This document shows, piece after piece, positions 10,486-21,334 of a stretch of 64,000 bases of DNA. Location: NCBI RefSeq assembly GCF_033118175.1, contig NC_083691.1, positions 56,820,001 through 56,884,000 of the forward strand, read 5' to 3'. Every line of letters starts with the position of its first letter. Position 1 is the first letter of the stretch. The notes below the pieces were generated by a model, which saw only the letters and a program-made list of their open reading frames with translations, did not search any database and was not told the origin of the DNA. The position numbers and the translations under genes are program-made. The stretch is from Dama dama. Lineage: Eukaryota > Chordata > Mammalia > Artiodactyla > Cervidae.

Positions 10486-11540
10486 ATAACTGATCAAAAA
10501 GTTTGAGTTGGTACAACAGATCTGTATGCCACCAATTGGCATGCAATGTTGCAGCATAAAATAGTTTCATTTATTTCCTTTCATTTTATCATCGCATGAA
10601 CAGGGGATGAGCAGGCCACACAATGCCCATTATATGAGAGACTGAGTTTCAGGGAACCTAAGTGGTATACCCAGTGTCAAATGTCTTTTATATGGTAGAG
10701 CTCTCTCTCTCAAACCTGTATCTTTTGGCTTGTGATCCAGGCATTTACCTCTGATAGATATCCATCTTGATTTTGGTTGGTTGTTTGGCCAAGTGTTGGA
10801 GGTGCACTTCATGGACAGCAGATATTTTGTTCACTGTTCTTCCAATGCCTAGAACCCATGGTAGTACTTTATACACATTTGTTGAATTAACTAATTAATC
10901 AGAATTAATTCATTCATTTGTTTAATTAATCAGACAGTCTCAAGTCAGTTTTTGTTGGTTGGGGTGAAGAATCCAGGCATTTGAGAGTTCGGTAACTGTG
11001 TATAAAAGAAATATCAAAGTGTCCCTCAGTTGTAGAGACAGCAGGTAGAGAGAGGTCACTTTCTCTCCTAAACTCAGATAATAGGATGTCTCTAGGGTCT
11101 CTCAGGGCTGAAACCCCTGACATTTCAGTCTTCCTGAGCAGGTGAAAGGAAACATTGTCAGTCAGCCCGCTTCTACCACTCCAAGTTCTTGGAAAGGAAT
11201 TATCCCCCGTGACTGTCAGGACTGGGCTGGAGCTTACTGCCTTCCAAGAATGTGACTGATGGCAAATTCAAGTTCAAAAGAAGATTGGATTTCAAGGCAA
11301 CTGGAAGCTATTCAGTCAAAGCCAAGTTTTACAGGGAAAGTTTCCTCCTGTCTCTTCTCTTCTCCTCCTCCCTACAGGGCAGCACAGAGCTTGTCGAGAC
11401 CTGAAAAAAACAACTGACAGTGCTCGACTGTTTCCCTAATTGAGAAAAGGAGAGACAGAAAACCAGGCTCTGGACTCATTCAGAAATCCAGGGAAGATGC
11501 AAGTAATGTGTCTCCCCAGGCGCCCTGGTGAGATGGCTAC
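10486..11540. other. Unassigned, mostly unique sequence
   Basis: A weak L2-like phrase at 10800-10890 ('ccaatgcctagaacccatgg', 'acacatttgttgaatt') is the only repeat trace. No coding evidence. Confidence 0.45.
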
Positions 11541-11542
11541 GT

Positions 11543-11749
11543 GCACACTCAGTCACTTCAAGTGTCCGACTCTTTGCGATCCCACAGACTGCAGCCCACC
11601 AGGCTCCTATGTCCATGTCTCTTGGCAAGAATACTGGAGTGGGTTGCCATACCCTCCTCCAGGGGATCTTCCCAACCCATGGATCAAACCTGTGTCTCCT
11701 GCGTCTTTTGCATCTGATTCTTTACTGCTGAGCCACCACTGAAGCCCTG
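11543..11749 (-). mobile_element. Bov-tA SINE
   Basis: Reverse-complement Bov-tA with 'ggcaagaatactggagtggg' and the head 'ctgagccaccactgaagccc'. Confidence 0.93.
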
Positions 11750-11929
11750 AGATAGCTACTTATATTGAGTCCAACATGGTGGCCAGTGGGTGCCTAGGCT
11801 GGACTTGAGAACCCTGTCCAGCATTCAGCATCCTCTCTCAGGAAGAGAAAACTTCCCCATGTTCTCTGTTGAGTATAATGGAAAAAGAAGGGGGCAGTAA
11901 GGACACATTGAAATCTTACTTGTGTTCAG

Positions 11930-12090
11930 AACTTTTCCAGTCTCCTATCCCAACAGCTTGGCAAAGCAATCACACAGGATGCCACCAACATTTTGCAGAT
12001 AAGAAATCTGGGACCAGGAGAGGTGAAAGGACTCAGTTATGGTCCCACAGCCAGCAGATGGTAGTGCAGGCTTAAAACCAGACCCTTGAT
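11930..12090 (-). mobile_element. MIR SINE
   Basis: Antisense MIR: 'cattttgcagataagaaatc', 'ggtcccacagccagcagatgg', 'aaaccagaccc'. Confidence 0.65.
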
Positions 12091-12094
12091 GGAG

Positions 12095-12330
12095 ACAGCC
12101 ACCAATGCCTGAGCACCTCCTCTGTGCCTGGCACACGTCTTAGCACATTCATGTATTATGCATTTCATCCTCGCAGCAACACTATGAAGTAGATGTTATT
12201 TTTATTCTCATTTCATAGAAAAGGAAACAGAAACACAGAAACATTAAATGAATTGCCATTAATAGTGGAACCAGAATCTATTTTTTCGAGCATGGGCAGT
12301 CTGGCTCTAGAATCAGTTATATGACCACTT
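12095..12330 (-). mobile_element. MIR SINE, near full length, followed by SINEs
   Basis: Antisense MIR running from 'gagcacctcctctgtgcctgg' through 'ctcgcagcaacactatgaag' and 'tcatttcatagaaaagg' to 'cagtctggctctagaatcag'. It abuts the MIR at 11930 in the same orientation. Confidence 0.82.
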
Positions 12331-12480
12331 GTTGTTGTTGTTTAGTCACTAAGTCATGTCCCACTCTTTTAAGACCCCATGCACTGTACCCTGCCAGGCT
12401 CCTCTGTCCATGGGATTGAACCCACATGTTCTGCATTGGCAGGGGGGTTCTTTACCACTGAGCCACCTGGGAAGCCCCTG
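12331..12480 (-). mobile_element. Bov-tA SINE with internal deletion
   Basis: 'gttgttgttgtttagtcac' and 'tgtccatgggattgaacccac': the Bov-A and tRNA-derived parts are joined without the usual 'caggcaagaatactgg' middle. It forms an inverted pair with the next SINE. Confidence 0.92.
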
Positions 12481-12483
12481 TAT

Positions 12484-12683
12484 AACCCCTGGTGGCTCAG
12501 TGGTAAGGAATCTACCTGCAATGCAGGAGTCACAGGAGATGCGGGTTCTATCCCTGGGCTGGGTAGACCCCCTGGAGGAGGAAATGCAGCCCATTCCAGT
12601 ATTCTTGCCTGGGAAATCACCCTGGCAGGTGACAGTCCATGGGATAGCAAAAGAATTGGACACAATTTAGCAACTAAACAATA
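12484..12683 (+). mobile_element. Bov-tA SINE
   Basis: 'ccctggtggctcagtggtaa' head, 'ccattccagtattcttgcct', 'aattggacacaatttagc' and a short 'aacaataat' end, only a few bases from the SINE in opposite orientation. Confidence 0.93.
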
Positions 12684-13074
12684 ATATAATCACTACTTGA
12701 TTGTGAATTTCCAAGTTCAGAAGACAATCTGGCTTTGAGGGAGAGTCCCATGTTTGAATGTTCTCTGAAGATGTAGTCACAATCATAGCCTTCTTGATCC
12801 TCAGCAAATCATCACCAAGGCAGCTGCCACACTTGCTGGGGGAGGGCCCCACACAGAAGGTACCAAACAGACAAATGCAAGACCTGGGGCATAAAGGTCA
12901 GAGGGCAGGTTGACAAGTAGAAATCAAAGGAATAGAGTTACTGGAGAGCAGAGCAAGGAAGGACGTGCAAAGCTCACATGGCCAGTCAACCACCAGGAAG
13001 TCTGGAGGAGAAAAAGACACAAGTCAGGAGCAATGGAAACACACATTCAATTGTCTTGTTGATTTCAGATGGAA
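12684..13074. other. Unassigned unique sequence
   Basis: No gene or repeat recognised. Confidence 0.5.
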
Positions 13075-13180
13075 CTTTATTGAATGTTTATTTTGTGCAC
13101 CATCCTGTCACACAACTTCAAGTAAACCTCACAACAATGCTATGAAGACCCTGAGCTCTGAGAGACTGAGTTACCGTCCA
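13075..13180 (-). mobile_element. MIR fragment (weak)
   Basis: 'attgaatgtttattttgtgc...caacaatgctatgaag' resembles the antisense MIR core. Confidence 0.5.
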
Positions 13181-14007
13181 CTGGTTCTGCTGGAGTGTTA
13201 CTTGACTTCCTTGCTGTCAACAAAAGATGATCTAAATTCTAAACCATTGTTATAACTTCCCAAGTTTTCCTCTATTCATGGCCCTCATGAGTCCATTCCA
13301 TGAAGAATCTATAGTGATTTAGCATTCGAGACTCTGCAAGGAATGAAAGGAACATAGCATATGGCATCCCTGTTTACTGGGAGCTGGCAAATTCATCCAG
13401 GCAAGACTCCCCTCAAGTTCATCTTTACATCCAGCTGTCAACAGTGGGGAAAATGGTGCTTTGTTTAAACAGCAAAGGAAAATGTTCTAGGCATGGAAAA
13501 CTCTAGATATGAAGCACAAAAACAAAACAAAACACAACAAACAAATAAACAAATGGAAGTCACTTTTCATTCCCTCATTAGCACTGACTTTAAAACATCT
13601 ATTAATAGTAATAAAACAAGTTTACTTAAAATGTGTCTCTTATTATGAAATAAAGAAAAGCATACACTGTTCAAGAGCCTAGCAGAGAAGTGGGGACATG
13701 CCTTTGCATAAAAGTGATACCATCCTCTAACCGCTGAGTTAATTAAACTTAATTTTATTTATGAATTCTTCCTGGCCTTTCTCTTGTTTGGGTTCTCTTC
13801 CTGTCTAAACTCATCCAGTTCTCTCCCATATACTTGGTCAGTTTTTCTCCTTTCTCGAAGCTCCTTTGGATCTTCCAGAGAAAATATTCTCTTATTCTTC
13901 TCAAGCCCAGTCCCAGCAGAAAATGCTTAAACAAGCAAACAAAACCCATCCTACCCATCTTGTTTCCCAAGGTGTTACATGATGAGATAAAACAAGAACT
14001 CATAGCG
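13181..14007. other. Unassigned unique sequence
   Basis: AT-rich. A 'caaaacaaaacaca...aaataaac' A-rich run at 13518-13555 is simple sequence. No supported gene. Confidence 0.5.
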
Positions 14008-14008
14008 G

Positions 14009-14132
14009 ACTTCCCTGGTGGTCCAATGGTTAAGACTCCGGCTTCCACTGCAGGGGGCTCAGGTTTGATCCTTGGCTGGGGAAGTTTTGCATGCCACGTG
14101 GTGTGGCAAAAAAAAAAAAAGAAAAGAAAGAA
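14009..14132 (+). mobile_element. CHR-type SINE, short form
   Basis: 'gacttccctggtggtccaat' head, 'gcttccactgcagggggctc', 'gccacgtggtgtggc' and an A-rich tail from 14108. Confidence 0.94.
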
Positions 14133-14717
14133 TCCACACAGTTAATGCTGTTCTACACCTGAGCTTCTACAACTTTCTCTGTTCACAGAACCCTCAGTGT
14201 CTCAGCCATCTTTTCAAGGTGCCCTTAAGCCAGAAGAAATACCAACAATTCCATTTATTAAGTAATTAAGTAATTAGGTCCAAACAACTTAATAAGTACT
14301 TATGGCTTAATAACTTAGTAGCCACTTGCAAAATTAACACTCAAAAGACAGAAAGAAAAAATAATATTTGTATTTCATTACTAAATAATTACAATCCTCT
14401 GCACAACCTTTCAGACCTTGGAATCAGGTTGGTTGAAAACAATACTGCCACCCTTATTTCCTGTTCCGAACTGATTGTCATGTGGAACACTGTAAAAAAA
14501 AAAAAAATCACAGCAGCTGTAAAAATAGATCATCCAAAAAATAGATCATCCAAAGGATTGCAGCACAATCTAACATGGACACTGCACTACCTTGAGCTAG
14601 CATTTTGCATGTATTTGGACAGATGGTTCTCTGAGAAAATCTAAAATATCAGCAGCACCCTGTGAACTTGCTGCCGTGCCCTGGGTCCCTCGGCACACAG
14701 TTTGGAAACCACATGCC
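14133..14717. other. Unassigned AT-rich sequence with a 16-bp tandem duplication
   Basis: At 14521-14554 the unit 'aaaatagatcatccaa' occurs twice in tandem. Otherwise no gene or repeat recognised. Confidence 0.5.
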
Positions 14718-14922
14718 TGCATGCTCAATCAGTTGTGAACCACTGTTTGTGACCCCATGGACTGTAGCCCTCCCGGCTCCTCTGTCCATGAGATTTCCCA
14801 GACAAGAATACTGGAGTGGGTTGCCATTTCTTTCTCTAGAGGATCTTCCCAACCCAGGGATTGAACCCACATCTCCTGCATTGGCAGGTGGATTCTTTAC
14901 CACTAAGCTGCTTGGGAACACC
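14718..14922 (-). mobile_element. Bov-tA SINE
   Basis: Reverse-complement Bov-tA: 'agacaagaatactggagtgg', 'ttgaacccacatctcctgca', 'ctaagctgcttgggaacacc'. Confidence 0.94.
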
Positions 14923-15339
14923 AGTTATGGACAATAAATGCCATGAGAATTCAAAGGAGGAATAGTACATGTCCCACAAAAATGGTTCACAGACTGCAAG
15001 TCACAGCCCAAGGATTAGGGCCTGGCTCACCCTTCCTGGCTGGGGACCATCCTTCATCTTCCTCCCCTGACTGAATTCTTACCAATTTATCCTCTCAACC
15101 AGATTGACAGCTCTGAGGGCAGGGACTAGCTCTATTTTCATCTTCCATACCTAGGAGCACAGAGCTTTCTGCAGAGTGTTCTTTCTGTTAAGTATTGGCA
15201 TATTGACACAGCCCCTTGCTGGAAGGCTAATCTCTGGGCTTTTGCAGACCAATGGCACAACCAAAGTGATAAAGGGAGTGTCCAGGATTTCAGTGCCAGG
15301 CCAGCTGCTGAGTAAGTGTGTAGCATTCATTCCGGCTAC
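14923..15339. other. Mostly unique sequence with a weak L2 3'-end trace
   Basis: 15095-15180 contains 'agctctgagggcagggacta...cataccta...', resembling an L2 3' end. Nothing else recognised. Confidence 0.4.
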
Positions 15340-15349
15340 ACACTCCCAG

Positions 15350-15560
15350 GGGCTTCCCAGGTAGCTCAGCAGTAAATAATCTGCCTGCCTATGCAGGAGA
15401 CTTGTGTTCAATCCTGGGTTGGAAAAATACTATGGAGAAGGGAATGGCAACCCACTCCAGTATTCTTGCCTGGAGAATCCCATGGACAGAGGAGCCTGGA
15501 AGGCTACAGTCTATGGGGTCACAAAGAGTCGGACAGGACTTAGTGACTAAACAACAACAT
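15350..15560 (+). mobile_element. Bov-tA SINE with TSD
   Basis: Complete Bov-tA from 'gggcttcccaggtagctcag' to 'actaaacaacaac'. TSD ACTCCCAG at 15342-15349 and 15561-15568, extending to 10 bp with one mismatch. Confidence 0.95.
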
Positions 15561-15568
15561 ACTCCCAG

Positions 15569-16910
15569 ATGGCTAGTTTGGCAGAAAGATTTGATGAGGG
15601 AATTCAGCCCTGTGTTGTTTTCGAGAACAGCCTTCTGGAGAGTGCCAAGAGGGCTCCTGTCCAGATCTCTTATCAGCTGCATCTCCAAAGTTTTACCAGG
15701 AGGGCCGATCTTAGGGGAATGCAGCTGCTACCAGCCAAGCCTCCCGAACACGCCTCTGTTCCCATGAGGCAGCCCAGATGTGACAGTAGCTCATCAGAGA
15801 GCTGTTTATGTCTTTCTTATTTACAGTGTAAACAGCAGTTAGGCTACAGCTTTGGAAGGCCTCCGACTATTTGTTTGGGTAAATCCACAGCCCTGGATGT
15901 GGTTTCCATGCAAGATCTCAGGCCATTAAGACACAGGAGGTTTTGCACAGTGGCTTCTGGATTGTTCCTCTTGGCCCGCCGTCACAAGAAGCCTCCATTG
16001 CTCCTGAATCGAATCTGTCTATTTACATTGCTCCTAAACAGATTCTCCCAGGAAGAAAGATGGGGCTTGCTTTCTGTACCTTCTCATACACCACACAACT
16101 TCAAATAAATCTCTCAAGACATCGCTTTATAACAGATTTCACTGGATAAAAAGCAAAGTTTGCAATAACAAAAGAACTCTCCGTCACCAAGGGCTGCAGC
16201 GCTATCTACACCTGCAGCCATGCAACCAAAACATCACTGTTCCTGATAAATAAATGTATCACTGGAATTTACTGGCTTCAGTATAAATTATGGTAGGTTT
16301 GTAATTGGTGCTATCTTTTCCTTTGAGGAAGAGCTGAATTCTAGCAAAATGAACACACAGAGGATTCTGTCTCAAGAGAAGCCTATTGTCTTCCTGTTAA
16401 TTCCCTTTGTAAGACTGAAAATGATTTCTCTGCTTCTCACCATCTATTAAAGTTCTGGGCTTACAAAGTAGCAATCAAGAGACATTTCAATTCCTTCTAG
16501 GTATTTTGTACTCAATTAGAGTAAATTACCACCAGTAGGATAGTCATGCTTCATGATTCAACCACCCAGGTTTCCTGCAGGGTCCTTTGCCCCAGAAAAA
16601 AACTCATACTTTTCCTTTAAATGTGCCTTTGCTAGGAAAAACTAAAACATTGATTGTGATGATTAGGCAACAGTCCCAAAGAGGTTAGTAAGAAAGTAAG
16701 TCCAGGTAAAATTTGGAAGTTTTCTCCAAATTCTTTTTGCTATTAACCAATACTGAAGCAAATTCTGACTTTTGTTTTCCTCCGGGGAGGAGTAAGGGTC
16801 TCTTAACTCACCCTTGACATTAATACTTCCTTAAGTCAAAGCCTTTTCTATGACTGTTTGTGGTGACTGATGTCTTCATCCAAGCCGGGCATTAAAAACA
16901 AATATCTAGG
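15569..16910. other. Long repeat-poor stretch with an unassigned 179-codon plus frame
   Basis: About 1.3 kb without recognisable repeats, unusual for this window. The plus strand is open from an ATG at 15569 to 16108 (179 codons, beginning MASLAERFDEG). I recognise no family, domain or signal peptide, and the frame holds clusters such as LLARRHKKPPLLLNR that look like chance translation. It may be chance or a conserved non-coding stretch. Confidence 0.3.
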
Positions 16911-17262
16911 GGCTTCCTTGGTGGCTCAGTGGTAAAGAATCCACCTGCTAATGCAAAAGACATGGGTTTGATCCCTAGTCCAGGATGATCCCACTTGCTA
17001 CAGAGCAACTAAACCTCTGTGCCATAACTATTGGGCCTGTGCTCTAGAGCCCAGGAGCTGCAACTACTGCGCTCATGTGCCACAACTACTGAAGCCCAAA
17101 CACTCTAGAGCCCGTGCTCTGCAACAAGAGAAGCCACTGTAATGAGAAGCCCATGCATTTCAACTAGACAGCAGCCACCTGCTCGCCATAACTAATGAAA
17201 GCCTATGCAGAAATAAAGACCCAGCACAGTCAAAAATAAATGAATAAAATAAAATGTTCAAA
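16911..17262 (+). mobile_element. CHR-type SINE, long form
   Basis: 'ggcttccttggtggctcagt' head, 'ggtttgatccctagtccagg', the extended 'cccgtgctctgcaacaagag' body and an 'aaataaatgaataaaataaa' tail. Confidence 0.94.
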
Positions 17263-17344
17263 AATCTGAAAATTATTTTTGAAACAACAACAGCAAACAC
17301 TCTGGTTTTTGTTTCATATTCTAGTTTTCTGCTTTCAATGAACT

Positions 17345-17470
17345 CCTCCCTCCTCCCCACTGGAACATGGACTCCATGAAGGCAGAGGTGTTACCTATGT
17401 CCCTCTGCTTTATCCCAAGTGCCTCAGAGGAGAGCCGGGCACCCAGTTCATGCTCAGGAGAGATTTTCTG
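17345..17470 (+). mobile_element. L2 LINE 3' end (diverged)
   Basis: 'actccatgaaggcagaggtg...tatcccaagtgcctcag' resembles an L2 3' end. Confidence 0.5.
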
Positions 17471-17664
17471 AGGAGAAGAAGGAAGGAAGCAGTAACTGGG
17501 AGTTACATTGTGAGACTGATGAGGGGATAGATTGAACCCATTGGCGCTTGGCTCAGAGCAGGGCTCCATCAGTGTCCTTTTCTTTCCCTCTCCTCTCTGT
17601 TATTCTCTTAAAGACCTCCATCCTATTTGCCAGACCAGTCCTTATTCCAGTCACCACACCTCTG

Positions 17665-18070
17665 ATTAAATACCACGGTGACTGGACTAGTTTTCTGGAG
17701 TTGCTACAGAAAATCACTTCAATTTGGGGGCTGCAAACAACAGAATTTTATTCTCTCACAGCTCTGGGGACCAGAAGTCTGAAATCAAGATGGTGGCAGA
17801 GCTGTACTCCCTCCAAAAACTCTATGGACAAATCATTCGTTGTCTCTTCGGGGTTCTGGTGGTTCTTGGCAGTCCTGATTCCCTTGGCTGGTGGTAGCAT
17901 CACTCCAATCTCTGCCTCTGTCCTCACTTTGCCTTCCCTTCTTATAAGGACACCTGGTGTTGGATTTAAGACTCACCCTCAATCCAGAATGATCTCACTT
18001 TTAAATCCCTTTAACTTAATAATATCTGAAGAGAACTTTTTCCCAAGTAAAGTCACACACACAGGTTCTG
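17665..18070 (+). mobile_element. Old mammalian interspersed repeat (family unnamed), main part
   Basis: Contains the familiar series 'aattttattctctcacagct...ggaccagaagtctgaaatc', 'cttcttataaggacacc' and 'aagtaaagtcacac'. The terminal phrase 'cagttcaacccattatag' appears only at 18580, after nested insertions. The overlapping 182-codon frame (17548-18096) is a translation of this repeat. Confidence 0.6.
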
Positions 18071-18285
18071 GAGCTTCCCGGGTGGCTCCGTGGTAAAGAG
18101 TTCACCTGCCAATGCAGGAGACGCAGGAAATGTGCATTTGATCCCTGAGTCAGGAAGAGCCCCTGGAGAAGGAAATGACAACCCACTTCAGCATTCTTGC
18201 TTGGAGAATTCCACGGACAGAGGAGCCTGGCAGGCTACAGTCCATGGAATTGCAAATAGTTGAACACGTCTGAGCACACACATGT
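18071..18285 (+). mobile_element. Bov-tA SINE nested in the old repeat
   Basis: 'cttcccgggtggctccgtgg' head through 'ggaggcctgg'-type Bov-A sequence ('gacagaggagcctggcaggc') to 'tctgagcacacac'. Confidence 0.93.
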
Positions 18286-18299
18286 TATGTTAGCAGGCA

Positions 18300-18415
18300 G
18301 TTATAAGCATACTTGAAGCAAATGAAAAATGCCTCAACAAAGAAATAGAAGATAAAATGAAGAACCAAATAGAAATTTAAAAACTGAAAATAAAACAACT
18401 AAAAGAAAAAAATCA
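18300..18415 (+). mobile_element. L1 fragment (ORF1-like region)
   Basis: A-rich 'gaaccaaatagaaatttaaa...actgaaaataaaacaac' resembling L1 ORF1 sequence. Short, so a moderate call. Confidence 0.45.
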
Positions 18416-18550
18416 CAAGGAAATGTCAACCCACTCCAGTATTCCTGCCTGGGAAATCCCATGGGACAGAGGAGCCTGGCGGGTTACAGTCCATGGGGTC
18501 ATAAAGAGCTGGACATGACTTAGCTACTAAACCACCACCACCACCACCGC
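18416..18550 (+). mobile_element. Bov-A monomer
   Basis: 'ccactccagtattcctgcct...gacatgacttagctactaaa' without the tRNA-derived head, ending in a (CCA)n run. Confidence 0.9.
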
Positions 18551-18604
18551 AGGCTCTGCTAGATATGACTTTTAAGAGGTCACAGTTCAACCCATTATAG
18601 TAAG
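18551..18604 (+). mobile_element. Old repeat, terminal part
   Basis: 'gaggtcacagttcaacccat' completes the element at 17665 after the nested insertions. Confidence 0.5.
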
Positions 18605-18964
18605 GTCCAACAAAGGCCTACTGGTGCCAATTGCAATGAAACCATTACCTAAAGATGATCTGATGACTTTAAACATGCTAAGACTTTTAAATATTTCAAT
18701 TGCCAAGAACATCACTGGCTAGAATTGATTTTGTGGTCAAGCAAACACGGATTTTATGAGAATGTTGCTAGACCAGGTCTCCCCAACTACATTTACGTCT
18801 CTGTTCATTGAGCAAAAAAAGGTCATCTTTCTACCTATTAATTTCATGTGGAGAACATTTGCGACCTTGACCTCATCACCATCCCTATCGTCTAAGCTAT
18901 AAGTCAATAAGGGAGCCAAGAAGAGATTAGTGAGGGGAAATTAACCAGTATTTTATCTCTTGGT
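18605..18964. other. Unassigned unique sequence
   Basis: No gene or repeat recognised. Confidence 0.5.
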
Positions 18965-19328
18965 GGACTTCCCTGGTAGTCCAGGGGTTAGGAGCCCGCC
19001 TGCCAAAGCAGGGCACACGAGTCTGATACCTGGTTCTGGAAGATCCCACATGCCTTGGGGCAACTGAGCCTGTGTGCCACAACTACTGAGCCGGCACTCT
19101 AGAGCCCACATGTCACAGCTACGGAGCCCACGTGCTGTGTGTACTGAAGCCCTGGCGCCTAGAGCCTGAGTTCAGTCACAAGGGAAGCCATCACAATGAG
19201 GAGTCCTCGCACCCAAACGAAGAGTAGCCCTGGCTTGCTGCAACTAGAGAAAGCCCTAGGGCAGCAACAAAGACCCAGCACAGCCATAGATAAATAAATA
19301 AATAAAATATATCTTAAAAAAAAAGAAT
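18965..19328 (+). mobile_element. CHR-type SINE, long form
   Basis: 'acttccctggtagtccaggg' head, extended body with repeated 'agagccca...' modules and an 'aataaataaataaa' tail. Confidence 0.94.
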
Positions 19329-19716
19329 TCTCTCCCTTGGAAGCATTCATTTAATGGCTCTTTATGGTATTTTTACCCTGAGTAGGATGCTGCCTTGGTG
19401 GTTCTGAGGGATTCTAAGTTAAGGTAGGGTTGAGAGTGTACAACACTGTAGAAAGATCACAGAGCCATCAACAGTTATTTTTTAGATATGCTTGGAGAAT
19501 TGAATTAAAAGCTCATGCTTTTGTTTTATTCACAATAGTCTCATAAAAATGAAAAAGCAAAAGAAACCCCAAAACAGCTTGCCAAATACCTTACTAAATA
19601 TTAAGATACACTGCATCTACTAACCTAACAATTCAATAAGCAATCTTATCAGAAAGAGGCTTATTCTCAATGAACCGATATCAGCTCCTAGTGATCACGA
19701 TCAAAAGATTGAGCCT
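19329..19716. other. Unassigned unique sequence
   Basis: AT-rich with no gene or repeat recognised. Confidence 0.5.
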
Positions 19717-19850
19717 AGGGAGCTCCATGGTGGTCCAGTGGTTAGGACTCAGCACTTCAGTTGCCATGGTGCTGGGTTCAATCTCTGGTTGGAGAGCTAA
19801 GATACCCACAAGCTGCGCAGCCAAAAAGAAGGGGAGAAAAAAGAAAGATT
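19717..19850 (+). mobile_element. CHR-type SINE, short form
   Basis: 'gctccatggtggtccagtgg' head, 'gggttcaatctctggttgg', 'agctgcgcagcc', A/G-rich tail. Probable TSD 'aaagattga' at 19704-19712 and near 19843-19851. Confidence 0.92.
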
Positions 19851-19980
19851 GATTCTAAAATGCTGGTGATGACAGAGAGCAAAGTTGCCAGTCCAAAGTT
19901 ACTGGAATGAAACTTAAGACATTTGCTCACCTCCTGTCAACTGACACTTTAACTTTCCGGGAATTCTTGAAGACTACTGA

Positions 19981-20193
19981 TGCTCATGTGCTTAGCCGTG
20001 TCTGACTCTTTTTGAGCTTGAATGCAGCCCACCAGGTTCCTCTGTCCATGGGATCTTCCAGGCAAGAATACCAGAGTGAGTTGCCATTTCCTCCTCCAGG
20101 GGATCTTCCCGACACAGAGATTGAACCCGTGTCTCCTGCATCTCCTGCTATCGCAAGTGGACTCTTTCACCACTGAGCCTCCTGGCAAGTCTA
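19981..20193 (-). mobile_element. Bov-tA SINE
   Basis: Reverse-complement Bov-tA: 'ggcaagaataccagagtgag', 'attgaacccgtgtctcctgc', 'actgagcctcctgg'. Confidence 0.93.
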
Positions 20194-20309
20194 AGATAGT
20201 GACTTTTCTTGTAAGAATTGATTCACCTGTATGAAATAAAAAACTTTTCTGTACAATGAATCATGAGTGGATGTGTGTGTGTGTTTGTGTGTAACTTGCT
20301 TTTGTTTTG

Positions 20310-20400
20310 TCTAAATTCTCACAACAAACTTATAAGACCAGGGACTGTTGTTAAGCTCACTTTATAGATGAGAAAAGAGTCGAAACAAAACTGGGCGACA
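20310..20400 (-). mobile_element. MIR fragment
   Basis: 'tctcacaacaaacttataag...ctttatagatgagaaaag' matches the antisense MIR core. Confidence 0.55.
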
Positions 20401-20780
20401 GAAACAGCCTTTTATGAAAGCTGAACATTTTAAAAGAAGCACTCTTTTTGTGAAGATAAAGTTTCTGGTGCCAGAGAATGTCACTTCATCAGGATAAGGT
20501 CACCCATGCCCACGGGGTCCCACAACACTGCCTTGTGTTGTATAGGTGGTGACATCTGAATGGGGAGGAGTCCCAGATGAATGAGAACTTATTGCTGAAG
20601 GTCATCAGTGTTTAAATCAGGACACCATACCAGTTACCTCCATCTGAGCTCACATCTCAATAATAAAGCTACTCCTTCTTACTTAACACTCTGAAACATG
20701 AACTGAAAACACTTTTAGACAATTAATTCAGGTCAACAGTTCACATTAAAAAAATTATAAGAGAGAACTTCAAATAACAA
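20401..20780. other. Unassigned unique sequence
   Basis: No gene or repeat recognised. Confidence 0.5.
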
Positions 20781-20789
20781 CAACTACAA

Positions 20790-20952
20790 AGTGATATGTA
20801 GGCCTTTCTCCAGATATAAAATACATAAACAATAGGACCTACTGTATTGCACAGGGAACTATATTCAGTATCTTGTAATAACCTATAATGGAAAAGAATC
20901 TGAAAAGAATACATGTATATATTCATATTTATATATGTATATACATCCATAA
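20790..20952 (+). mobile_element. Ruminant L1 3' UTR, part 1
   Basis: 'acctactgtattgcacaggg' and 'taatggaaaagaatctgaaa' match the sense L1 3' UTR. A Bov-tA then interrupts it. Confidence 0.88.
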
Positions 20953-21164
20953 GGGCTTCCCTAGTGTCTCAGAGATTAAGGAATCTGCCTGCAATGTAGG
21001 AGACCTGGGTTCAATCCCTGGGTCAGGAAGATCCCCTGGAAAGGGATGGCAATCTGCCGAAGTATTCTTGCCCAGAGAATTCCATGAACAGAGGAGCCTG
21101 GTAAGCTACGGTCCATGGGGTCGCAAAGAGCTAGACACATCTGAGCAACGAACACACACACACT
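20953..21164 (+). mobile_element. Bov-tA SINE nested in L1
   Basis: 'gggcttccctagtgtctcag' head to 'tctgagcaacgaacacacac'. Confidence 0.94.
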
Positions 21165-21245
21165 ATATATATCTATATAAAACTGAGTGACTTTGCTGTG
21201 TACCTGAAACACTGTAAATCAACTATACTTGAATTTTTAAAAAAA
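21165..21245 (+). mobile_element. Ruminant L1 3' UTR, part 2
   Basis: 'gctgtgtacctgaaacactg...aactatacttgaatttttaa', the L1 3' terminus. Confidence 0.88.
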
Positions 21246-21334
21246 GTTCTGTAGAAGTGAGGCAGAGAATCAGCATTTTTTAAAAGCTTCTGACATGCTT
21301 TCAATTGTGCATAAAAAATTACCTAGGAGCTTAT

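Noticed and set aside
17548..18096. 182-codon plus-strand frame
   Set aside because: Translation of an old interspersed repeat and the head of a Bov-tA.
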